Assembly (NCBI GenBank): GCA_017395685.1
Contig: JAFQOD010000013.1
Span: 62,001-126,000 of the forward strand
DNA: 64,000 nt
From: Clostridia bacterium
GTDB lineage: Bacteria > Bacillota > Clostridia > Christensenellales > Aristaeellaceae
Direction of reading: 5' to 3'
Below, in pieces: positions 44,035-51,492 of this stretch. The notes below the pieces were generated by a model that made no database searches, was not told the origin of the DNA, and was given only the letters and a program-made list of their open reading frames with translations. Every line of letters begins with the position of its first letter. Position 1 is the stretch's first letter. The position numbers and the translations under genes were made by a program.

Positions 44035-44101
44035 TTGACTAAAATTCAATTATGTTCTATACTTAAAGTAGCAAAAACGTTTGTAGTCAGACAAAACGTT
44101 T
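44035..44101 (+). promoter_or_regulatory. Promoter with tandem AAACGTTT operators
   Basis: -35 TTGACT (44035-44040), 17-bp spacer, -10 TATACT (44058-44063). Just downstream of the expected start lie two AAACGTTT palindromes (44075-44082 and 44094-44101), 19 bp centre to centre, each preceded by CA or CAA. The form is typical of LacI-family operators and differs from the TAACGTTA site at 30298 in its outer bases. Confidence 0.75.
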
Positions 44102-44122
44102 ATATGGAAGGAGATTGTTCCT

Positions 44123-45916
44123 GTGAAGAAAATGCTGAAAATCATGCTGCTGGCCATGGCTATGGTGCTTGCCCTGTCCATGGGTCTGGCCGCCCATGCC
44201 GAGGAAACCGCTGCGGAAACCGAAGCGGCGGTGAGCACGCCTGCCTATATCTTCTGGCAGGATAATGACTGGTGGCCTGCTGCCTGGGCTGAGGAAGATG
44301 ATTACTGGACGCCCGTTCCTGCCATGGTAACCGGCGAAGGCTGGTATACCGTGAAGCTGGAAGGCCATATGCCCAGCTGGTTCTATTCCGGCGGCAACAG
44401 CAATATCGGCGCCCAGAAGCTGGCCATCGTCATCAAGGACGGCCATGATCTGTTCCCCGGCCTGTACATGAATATCACGGATATCCGCGTGGACGGCGTA
44501 TCCTATCCCTGCGGCGCGGTCACCTACGGCCAGACCGGCTATGATAACATCAACGATCAGGAAGGCGGCAAGGTATATTGGGACGCCAATGATACCTACG
44601 GCCTGATCTGGGATCAGTGGATGATCGACAACGGCGGCACTGTGGATACCGGTGTGACCTGGGACAGCACGGCGGCCCCCCAGAAATTCGACGTATTTGA
44701 TGTGAGCGTGCTGAAGAATCCCGGCTCCATCGAAATTGATTTCTTCCTCTCCGCCCAGCCTGATGTGAAGCCCGAAGGCGGCCCCGCCCTGCGTGTGCTG
44801 GGCGAAGGCCCCGCTATGTTTGGCAAGCGGGTGGCGCTGAGCGGCCTGTCTGACATCCAGACTCAGGCGTGGCTGTACTTCTGTGATGCTTCTTGGTGGC
44901 CCAGCCATGATAATGCTGAAAGTGGCAACGGCTTCAAAATGAGCAATGCTGAAGTGACTGGTCAGGGCAGTTATACGGTTGGCTTCGACCTTGAATGGGC
45001 GAAAGATTGGCAAACTGGCTTGATCAATCCCGAAAATGCGGCCAATGGTGTTGTGAATGCGTCCATCATTATCGAGAATGGTGAGAATCTGCTGCCTGAC
45101 CACTACGTTCAGATTACGGATGTTCGAGTTGATGGTACTTCTGTTGCATTTAATAACAATGTGGCGATGCCTTGGACGTATGATGCTGCAGATACCAGCG
45201 ATACTGCTGTTCCGTTGTACTCCAATTGGATGTCTGACGGATGGTTGGACAGTACCCATAAAGATGGCAATACTGTTCGTCGCTGGGAGGAAGATGGTAG
45301 CTGGAAGGTGCTTGATCCTGACACCATCGTGAATGCGAGCAATATCTACATCGACTTCATCGTCACCGACAAAGCCGGCGAACAGCCAACTGCCCCCGTG
45401 CTGAAGTATGATTACAAGTGGTATCCCAACAACACCATGGGCGTTGCCGGTATCAGCCTGCGGGATAAGGGCATTACCAACAAGTGGTATAATGTATGCC
45501 CTGTGGACCTGACCAGGAACGGTATCTATAAGATTCCTCTGGTGGCCTCCAATATGTATGTGATCGGCAATGCCATTGTTGCCGTGGAAGGCGATCAGGT
45601 TACCGTAACCTATGAAACCCGCAATTCCACCCCTGGCAATCTGGTCATCAAGGGCGAATGCCTCAAGTGGTTTGCCAGCCTGGAAGAAGTAACTGATGAA
45701 TTCTGCCAGAATCCCGAAAGCGATCTGGCCTTCGGTCAGGCCTTCAGCAAGGCTGAACTGGGCAATGTGGGCTATCTGTTCATCTGCAACCAGCTGACCT
45801 ATAGCCAGCCCATCCATGATAAGGGTATTTTCCTGGATCGTTATTTGCCCAAGGATAAGGAATGGGTGGATTATCGTGCCGCTCTGGATGCCATGGTTGC
45901 CGCAATCGGCGAATAA
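44123..45916 (+). CDS. Secreted protein with two tryptophan-rich beta modules, function unknown
   Basis: A 597-residue exported protein (signal peptide cleavage near AHA-EET). Two related modules of about 200 residues can be seen, at about 40-225 and 250-420. Each begins AYIFWQDNDWWP or AWLYFCDASWWP, then GEGWYTVKLE / GQGSYTVGFD, then LFPGLYMNITDIRVDGV / LLPDHYVQITDVRVDGT. A different C-terminal part has GISLRDKGITNKWYNV. The repeats look like carbohydrate-binding beta-sandwiches; no catalytic residues are evident and there is no anchor. The start is GTG at 44123 (AAGGAG 9 bases upstream). Codon use drops in GC from about 44880 to 45345, within the second module. Expression is probably under a LacI-type regulator. 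Confidence 0.72.
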   Translation: MKKMLKIMLLAMAMVLALSMGLAAHAEETAAETEAAVSTPAYIFWQDNDWWPAAWAEEDDYWTPVPAMVTGEGWYTVKLEGHMPSWFYSGGNSNIGAQKLAIVIKDGHDLFPGLYMNITDIRVDGVSYPCGAVTYGQTGYDNINDQEGGKVYWDANDTYGLIWDQWMIDNGGTVDTGVTWDSTAAPQKFDVFDVSVLKNPGSIEIDFFLSAQPDVKPEGGPALRVLGEGPAMFGKRVALSGLSDIQTQAWLYFCDASWWPSHDNAESGNGFKMSNAEVTGQGSYTVGFDLEWAKDWQTGLINPENAANGVVNASIIIENGENLLPDHYVQITDVRVDGTSVAFNNNVAMPWTYDAADTSDTAVPLYSNWMSDGWLDSTHKDGNTVRRWEEDGSWKVLDPDTIVNASNIYIDFIVTDKAGEQPTAPVLKYDYKWYPNNTMGVAGISLRDKGITNKWYNVCPVDLTRNGIYKIPLVASNMYVIGNAIVAVEGDQVTVTYETRNSTPGNLVIKGECLKWFASLEEVTDEFCQNPESDLAFGQAFSKAELGNVGYLFICNQLTYSQPIHDKGIFLDRYLPKDKEWVDYRAALDAMVAAIGE

Positions 45917-45934
45917 TCAGAACTGTTTTCTCTG

Positions 45935-45967
45935 CCGGGGCTTCCTATCGAAGCCCCGGTTTTTTTC
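45935..45967 (+). terminator. Terminator of the two-module secreted protein gene
   Basis: Arms CCGGGGCTTC / GAAGCCCCGG followed by a run of T. Confidence 0.9.
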
Positions 45968-46034
45968 TTGCATGTGGCGTGGGTAAATTGCATTTGACCA
46001 ACAGGGAAAAAGGAAGAATCTTTCCTTTTTTACC

Positions 46035-46063
46035 TTGCCAAATAAAGGGCGATCCTGTATAAT
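46035..46063 (+). promoter_or_regulatory. Promoter of ackA
   Basis: -35 TTGCCA (46035-46040), 17-bp spacer, -10 TATAAT (46058-46063). Confidence 0.85.
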
Positions 46064-46113
46064 AAAGAGGATGTGTGTATCCACACGAAATATGAGGAAG
46101 AAGGTTTTGGATT

Positions 46114-47328
46114 ATGAAGATTCTGATTGTGAATGCTGGTTCCTCTTCTCTTAAGTATCAGCTGATCGATATGGATAATGAAGCCACCCTGGCCAAGGGC
46201 CTGGTGGAGCGCATCGGCATGGCTGAAAACGGCCATCACGAATGCAAGGTAAATGGTGAAAAGATTGTGGATTGGGCCGAAAGCAAGATCGCTGATCACG
46301 TGCAGGCCTGCCATATGATGCTGGATGCCCTCACCGATTCCGAAAAGGGCTGCGTCAAATCCATGGATGAAATCAGCGCCGTTGGCCATCGCGTGCTCCA
46401 TGGCGGCAGCAAGTTCTCCGAATCCATGATCATCAATGATGAGGTTATCGCCGCTATCGAAGAGAATATCCCCCTGGGCCCCCTGCATAACCCCGCCAAC
46501 CTGATGGGCATCAAGGCCTGCCAGGAAGTTATGCCCACTACCCCCATGGTGGCCGTATTCGATACCGCTTTCCATCAGACCATGCCCCCCAAGGCCTATA
46601 TGTATGGCGTGCCCTATGAATATTATGAAAAGCTGCATGTGCGCCGCTATGGCTTCCACGGCACTTCTCACCGCTATGTAAGCAAGCGCACCGCCGAATT
46701 CCTGGGCAAGAAGCCTGAAGACGTGCGTATCATCACCTGCCACCTGGGCAACGGCTCCTCTCTGGCCGCTGTGGAATATGGCAAGTGCGTGGATACCTCC
46801 ATGGGCATCACCCCCCTGGAAGGCGTGCTGATGGGCACCCGCTCCGGCAGCATGGATCCCGCCGTTGTGGAATTCATCTGCAATAATGAGAATCTGACCG
46901 TCAGCGAAATGCTGAATATCTGCAATAAGAAGAGCGGCCTGCTGGGCATCAGCGGCATCTCCAACGACATGCGTGATGTGGATAATGCTGCCAAGGCCGG
47001 CAATCCCCGTGCTCAGCTGGCCCGGGATATGCTGGTATACGGCATCCGCAAGTATATCGGTTCCTATGCCGCCGCCATGAATGGCGTGGATGTGATTGTG
47101 TTCACTGCCGGCATCGGCGAAAACAATTATGGCCTGCGTGAAGATATCATGGCCGGTTTCGAATTCATGGGCGCCAAGCTGGATAAGGAAAAGAATGCCG
47201 AACTGGCCTGGCCCAATGTGCATGAAGCCGTCATCTCCGCTGAGGACAGCAAGGTTGTCATCTGCGTCATCCCCACCAATGAAGAAATCGCCATCGCCCG
47301 GGATACCCTGGAACTGGTGCAGAAATAA
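46114..47328 (+). CDS. ackA: Acetate kinase
   Basis: Converts acetyl phosphate and ADP to acetate and ATP, the last step of acetate fermentation. The 404-residue sequence shows the ASKHA signatures: VNAGSSSLKYQL at the start, VGHRVLHGGSKFSES, VFDTAFHQTMPPKAY, RRYGFHGTSHRYV, ITCHLGNGSSLAAV and VFTAGIGENNY near the end. Normal length. No pta gene is adjacent, so phosphotransacetylase lies elsewhere. It has its own strong promoter; codon use is strongly biased, as for a highly expressed gene. Confidence 0.98.
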   Translation: MKILIVNAGSSSLKYQLIDMDNEATLAKGLVERIGMAENGHHECKVNGEKIVDWAESKIADHVQACHMMLDALTDSEKGCVKSMDEISAVGHRVLHGGSKFSESMIINDEVIAAIEENIPLGPLHNPANLMGIKACQEVMPTTPMVAVFDTAFHQTMPPKAYMYGVPYEYYEKLHVRRYGFHGTSHRYVSKRTAEFLGKKPEDVRIITCHLGNGSSLAAVEYGKCVDTSMGITPLEGVLMGTRSGSMDPAVVEFICNNENLTVSEMLNICNKKSGLLGISGISNDMRDVDNAAKAGNPRAQLARDMLVYGIRKYIGSYAAAMNGVDVIVFTAGIGENNYGLREDIMAGFEFMGAKLDKEKNAELAWPNVHEAVISAEDSKVVICVIPTNEEIAIARDTLELVQK

Positions 47329-47390
47329 AATTCGTTCCGCATTTTCTTCTGCGGTATCATCTTCATCCGTTCGTGTAAAGGGAGAGCATT

Positions 47391-48566
47391 ATGCGTAGGA
47401 TTGTGCCAATTCTGATGATATTTATGTTGCTTTTTGTGCCTGCATTGGCAGAGGAAGCACAGGATATTACCGGTGAATGCACATTTGTGCGTAAGACTTC
47501 CCAGGTGGATTTCAAGCCCATTCTGGATCGAAATTACGCTTCCTTTTTCACCATGAATCCAAACCGGGTTGTGGAGGTTCGTGCTGAGGAGGATATCTCC
47601 GGCGTATATCTGCAGTTTTTCCGCTATGCCTACCCGTTGAATATCCAGTATGAACAGGATGGGGAGTGGATCTTTCACAATACTACCGACGGCACATACT
47701 TGACCGCTTATGTTCCTTTACCTGAGGGGACAAGGAAGATACAGATCATCAACAAAAGCGGAAAGAAAGTGGATCTTGCAGAGGTTTCCATCTTTGGCGC
47801 AGGCGATAAGCCGGGGCATATTCCTGAATGGGAGGCGCCGGCCAAAGCGGATTTGCTGCTTGTATCTACCCATCCGGATGATGAATTGCTCTGGTTTGGC
47901 GGTTTACTGCCTACCTATGCAGGTGAAAAGGATTTGGCGGTTCAGGTGGCGTATCTGGTGCCTTCTATAGGCTATCGGCGGTTGGAACTGCTGGATGGAT
48001 TATGGCACTGCGGTGTGGAGCGTTATCCGCTCTTTTTGGAGATGCTGGATAAACGGGCGCCTAACCTGAAGAAGCAGTATGAGCTGTGGAATCGCAATAC
48101 CCTTCTGGAAAAGGTAGTTACGGCAATCCGGCAGGTGCAGCCGGAGGTCATTGTGACTCAGGATGAGCGTGGAGAATACGGCCACGGCGCCCATCGTGCC
48201 TGTGCGGATGTCTGCAAGCAAGCGATTATTGATGCAGCGGACGCAGCGAAATATAAAAAATCCGTTCAGGAATATGGCGTATGGCAGGCAAAAAAGCTCT
48301 ATCTGCATCTTTATGGAGAGAATCAGATCCGTTTTAACTGGCGTGAGCCCCTATCTGTCTTTGAGGGCAAGGATGGTTTAACCGTTGCAGCAGAAGCCCT
48401 TGCCTTTCATAAGAGCCAGACAATGGGCGGATGGGCCATGGAAGAGGGCGGACAATACGATAATGCGCTCTTCGGCTTATTCTTTTCAACCGTGGGAGAG
48501 GATATTGAAAAAAACGATCTGATGGAGAATATTCCGGAGGAATGGTTGGCCGGGACGGCTGACTGA
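47391..48566 (+). CDS. Secreted PIG-L / LmbE-type deacetylase
   Basis: A 391-residue exported zinc hydrolase (signal peptide cleavage near ALA-EEA). Residues about 25-140 form a beta-rich, galactose-binding-like domain. The PIG-L domain follows with the zinc and base motif H161-P-D-D-E165 (in STHPDDELLWFGG) and H265-GAH268 in GEYGHGAHR. Enzymes of this family remove N-acetyl groups from sugars such as GlcNAc conjugates. The export signal suggests action on wall or external glycans. Located 62 bp after ackA without a terminator between them, so partial co-transcription is possible. Lower GC than ackA. Confidence 0.87.
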   Translation: MRRIVPILMIFMLLFVPALAEEAQDITGECTFVRKTSQVDFKPILDRNYASFFTMNPNRVVEVRAEEDISGVYLQFFRYAYPLNIQYEQDGEWIFHNTTDGTYLTAYVPLPEGTRKIQIINKSGKKVDLAEVSIFGAGDKPGHIPEWEAPAKADLLLVSTHPDDELLWFGGLLPTYAGEKDLAVQVAYLVPSIGYRRLELLDGLWHCGVERYPLFLEMLDKRAPNLKKQYELWNRNTLLEKVVTAIRQVQPEVIVTQDERGEYGHGAHRACADVCKQAIIDAADAAKYKKSVQEYGVWQAKKLYLHLYGENQIRFNWREPLSVFEGKDGLTVAAEALAFHKSQTMGGWAMEEGGQYDNALFGLFFSTVGEDIEKNDLMENIPEEWLAGTAD

Positions 48567-48706
48567 TGATGGACGGGCATTTGATTTTCTAAATCGCTCT
48601 ACACTTCATCCGATTTTTCCAATTTCTTTTGATTAACGATGCATTTGGTTGATTTGGAAACGTGGTAGTTTCTGCATAAATTGAATGCAGAATGAATAAG
48701 AAATAA

Positions 48707-48755
48707 AGCAGTTATGCCTGGAAGGAAAATCTTCCTGGACATAACTGCTTTTTTG
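48707..48755 (+). terminator. Terminator after the PIG-L gene
   Basis: Long stem with outer arms AGCAGTTATG / CATAACTGCT and inner GGAAG / CTTCC, followed by TTTTTT. The 140 bp before it show no gene. Confidence 0.8.
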
Positions 48756-48785
48756 CTGAAGGCAGAAGGGTAATGTGAAAAAATG

Positions 48786-48827
48786 AACTGCCACTGTTTA
48801 TGCGGCCAGGGCAGAACGGTGGCAGTT
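48786..48827. terminator. Bidirectional terminator before the YwlG gene end
   Basis: Arms AACTGCCAC / GTGGCAGTT around a GC-rich loop, with T-rich runs on both sides. Serves mainly the minus-strand YwlG-TrmH transcript. Confidence 0.65.
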
Positions 48828-48847
48828 TATATTTTTCAAAGGAATCT

Positions 48848-49396
48848 TTATTCCTGATATACCGCCCGTTCGCCGCCGATATAGGGCAGACGGGAGTAAG
48901 CGGCGGTTACGTGGGCATTGCCTACCTTGGTGATCTCGCCCCGGACGGGAACGGCCACGGGCTTTAAATGCATGCCGATCAGGGTATCGCCCATGTCAAT
49001 ACCGGCATTCGCCTGGACGGCGATTACCAGGCAGGGCTTTTCCATCAGCTTCCAGGCGGCGGCGGGCACGCTGCCCCCGGCCTTGGGCTGGGGAATGGCA
49101 TGCACCCGGGTGTAGCCCAGGGCCTTTGCTGCATCCAGGGGCATCACCAGCGCCCGGTTCAGATGCTCGCAGCATTGGAAGATGGGGATCAGGCCCTTGG
49201 CTTCGCAGGTACGGAGAGCGGCGGCGGCCACCCATTCCCCGATTTCGGGCACGCTGGCCTTGCCGATTTTGCCGCCTGCAATTTCACTGGTGGAACAGCC
49301 GATCACCAATTGATCGCCTTTTTGCAATTTGCCCGCCACAGCCAGATCCAGAATGGCCTTGGTTACCTGGGCGGAAATGATTTCACGATCGGTCAT
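48848..49396 (-). CDS. UPF0340 / TIGR01440 family protein (YwlG-like)
   Basis: A 182-residue cytoplasmic protein matching the YwlG family, whose function is not known. Recognisable blocks are LVIGCSTSEIAGGKIGKASVPEIG, IPIFQCCEHLNRALV, AIPQPKAGGSVPAAAW and NAGIDMGDTLIGMHLKPVAVPVR. Normal length. Its start overlaps the TrmH stop by 4 bases, so they are coupled. Confidence 0.9.
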   Translation of the reverse strand: MTDREIISAQVTKAILDLAVAGKLQKGDQLVIGCSTSEIAGGKIGKASVPEIGEWVAAAALRTCEAKGLIPIFQCCEHLNRALVMPLDAAKALGYTRVHAIPQPKAGGSVPAAAWKLMEKPCLVIAVQANAGIDMGDTLIGMHLKPVAVPVRGEITKVGNAHVTAAYSRLPYIGGERAVYQE

Positions 49397-50118
49397 TTTT
49401 CTTGCCTCCTGAATGCATACATGCCGATGGCCGCAGCCACGGATAAATTGAGTGAATCGATGGCGTTGCTGTGGGGGATGCGCACCGGCTGGCCCAGACG
49501 GGAGAATTCCGGGGGTAGCCCCGCCCCTTCGTTGCCGAAAATCAGGGCACAGGGATGATGGGCGGTGCGCATTGCGTCATCCATCATCACCGATCCATCC
49601 AGCATGAAGGGATAGGGGGAATGGGCAGGATATTCCGCCCTGTAGCTCTCAAAATCATCATATTCCTTCACGTGGAGGGAAAAGATGGCCCCCATGCTGG
49701 CCCGCACCACCTTGGGATCATATACATCGGTGGCGGGGCGGATGATAGCGATATTCAGATAGCCAAAGCCAAGGGCAGCCCGCAGAATGGTGCCTAAGTT
49801 CCCGGCATCCGAAATATGATGGAGCACGATATGATCCCCTTCGCTGAAGGTGGCGGCCTGCTTTTCAAATACGGCGGCGGCAAAGCAATTATCCTTGCCG
49901 GAGATACGGGAAAGGGCCTTATCGGCGGTCTCTATCCGGATATGATTCTTTTCTGCCAGGGCACAAAGCTTTCTGACGCCTTCGCTTTCCTGGCCCCTGG
50001 AGGATATCAGCAGCCGCCGTACCAGTTCGGGGCGCTTTTGCATGGCTTCCATGCTGGGAAATACGCCGGGTGCATAGGAATAGGAAAGATCCCGGCGATA
50101 GGCTTCCAATGCAGGCAT
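49393..50118 (-). CDS. TrmH (SpoU)-family RNA methyltransferase
   Basis: A 241-residue SPOUT-class enzyme that would 2'-O-methylate a ribose in tRNA or rRNA using SAM. The three SpoU motifs are visible: HHISDAGNLGTILRAALGFG (about 99-118), ALIFGNEGAGLP (about 189-200) and IPHSNAIDSLNLSVAAAIGMYAF (about 212-234). The N-terminal 90 residues are a substrate-binding domain. Target not predictable. It follows the aldehyde dehydrogenase gene by 12 bp in the same direction. Confidence 0.92.
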   Translation of the reverse strand: MPALEAYRRDLSYSYAPGVFPSMEAMQKRPELVRRLLISSRGQESEGVRKLCALAEKNHIRIETADKALSRISGKDNCFAAAVFEKQAATFSEGDHIVLHHISDAGNLGTILRAALGFGYLNIAIIRPATDVYDPKVVRASMGAIFSLHVKEYDDFESYRAEYPAHSPYPFMLDGSVMMDDAMRTAHHPCALIFGNEGAGLPPEFSRLGQPVRIPHSNAIDSLNLSVAAAIGMYAFRRQEK

Positions 50119-50130
50119 AGTGGCCTCCTG

Positions 50131-51492
50131 TTATTTCATCAGCTTTTTGATCAGCTTGGTTTTCTTATCGGTGAAGGGGGCATAACGGGCCCGGATATCC
50201 AGCCAGTTGCCCTTTTTTACGATGGATTTTTCATGGGTGAAGGTATCAAAGGAATGCTTGCCGTGATATCCGCCCATGCCGCTTTGGCCCACTCCTCCAA
50301 AGGGCAGGCGATGATTGGAAAGATGCACCACCGTATCATTGATGCAGCCGCCGCCGAAGGGCACCTTCTGCAGGATTTTTTCCTGAACGGAGGGACGCTT
50401 GGAAAACAGATACAGGGCCAGGGGCTTTTCCCGCTGATTGATCATTTCAATGGCGTCATCCAGGCTGTGATAGGTGATCACCGGCAGCACCGGGCCGAAG
50501 ATCTCCTCCTGCATGATGGGGGCATTCCAGGTAACGTTGGTAAGAATGGTGGGGGCAATCCGCTCCCCGTCCCCCTGACCGCCGTAATAAATCTGCTGCC
50601 CGTCCATCAGGCACATCACCCGGTCATAATGGCGCCGGCTGATCATTTTGGGCCATTGGGGACTGGAGAGGGGATCGCCGTAGAATTGCCGCCAGCAGCT
50701 GATGATACCGTTCAGTAGCTTTTCCTGCACATCCTCATGCACCAGCAGGTAATCGGGGGCCACGCAGGTCTGGCCGGAATTGAGGGCCTTGCCAAAGGCA
50801 ATGCGCCGGGCGGCGGTGGGAATGTGAGCCGATTCATCCACAATGCAGGGGCTTTTCCCGCCCAATTCCAGGGTGACGGGGGTCAGATGCCTGGCCGCTT
50901 TTTCCAATACCAGTTTTCCCACCGTTACCCCGCCGGTAAAGAAAATATAGTCAAAACGTTCTTCCAGCAGGGCTTGGTTTTCATTGCGCCCGCCCAGCAC
51001 CACCGCTGCAATCTCCTGGGGAAAGCAATCGGAAATCAGATCGAAAATTACCCGGGAAGTGGCAGGGGAATAATTGCTGGGCTTTAAGATGCAATGATTG
51101 CCTGCCGCCAGCGCCCCGACCAGGGGAGCCATGGTCAGCTGGAAGGGATAATTCCAAGGCGCCATGATCAGCACCACGCCGTAGGGCTCCCGGAGGATAT
51201 AGCTGCGTGCAGGGAAGAGCACCAGGGGGGTGCGCACCCGTTTAGGGGCCGCCCATCGGCGCAGATGGGCCACAGCGCAGGAAATTTCGGAAAGCACAAT
51301 GCCGATTTCCGCCATGTAGGCTTCCCCGGGGCTTTTGCCCAGATCACTTTCCAGGGCGGCGCAGATGGCCTGTTCCCTATCCAGAATGGCGCTGCGCAGC
51401 ACCTCCAGCATCTCAATCCGGTCATCCACCGAATAGGGGTGATTGATCCTGTGGGCTGCACGCTGCATTTCAACCAGGTCATGGATGGTCAT
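50131..51492 (-). CDS. NAD(P)-dependent aldehyde dehydrogenase
   Basis: Oxidises an aldehyde to the acid in the cytoplasm. The 453-residue protein resembles the class 3 (fatty or aromatic aldehyde) branch: short N-terminus, IMAPWNYPFQLTMAPLVGALAAGN, FTGGVTVGKLVLEKAA, Glu209 in TLELGGKSPCIVD and catalytic Cys243 in NSGQTCVAPDY. A basic C-terminus (KKTKLIKKLMK) could touch the membrane, as in related enzymes. The start overlaps the helicase stop by 14 bases, with GGAGGATTTG before the ATG. Confidence 0.95.
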   Translation of the reverse strand: MTIHDLVEMQRAAHRINHPYSVDDRIEMLEVLRSAILDREQAICAALESDLGKSPGEAYMAEIGIVLSEISCAVAHLRRWAAPKRVRTPLVLFPARSYILREPYGVVLIMAPWNYPFQLTMAPLVGALAAGNHCILKPSNYSPATSRVIFDLISDCFPQEIAAVVLGGRNENQALLEERFDYIFFTGGVTVGKLVLEKAARHLTPVTLELGGKSPCIVDESAHIPTAARRIAFGKALNSGQTCVAPDYLLVHEDVQEKLLNGIISCWRQFYGDPLSSPQWPKMISRRHYDRVMCLMDGQQIYYGGQGDGERIAPTILTNVTWNAPIMQEEIFGPVLPVITYHSLDDAIEMINQREKPLALYLFSKRPSVQEKILQKVPFGGGCINDTVVHLSNHRLPFGGVGQSGMGGYHGKHSFDTFTHEKSIVKKGNWLDIRARYAPFTDKKTKLIKKLMK

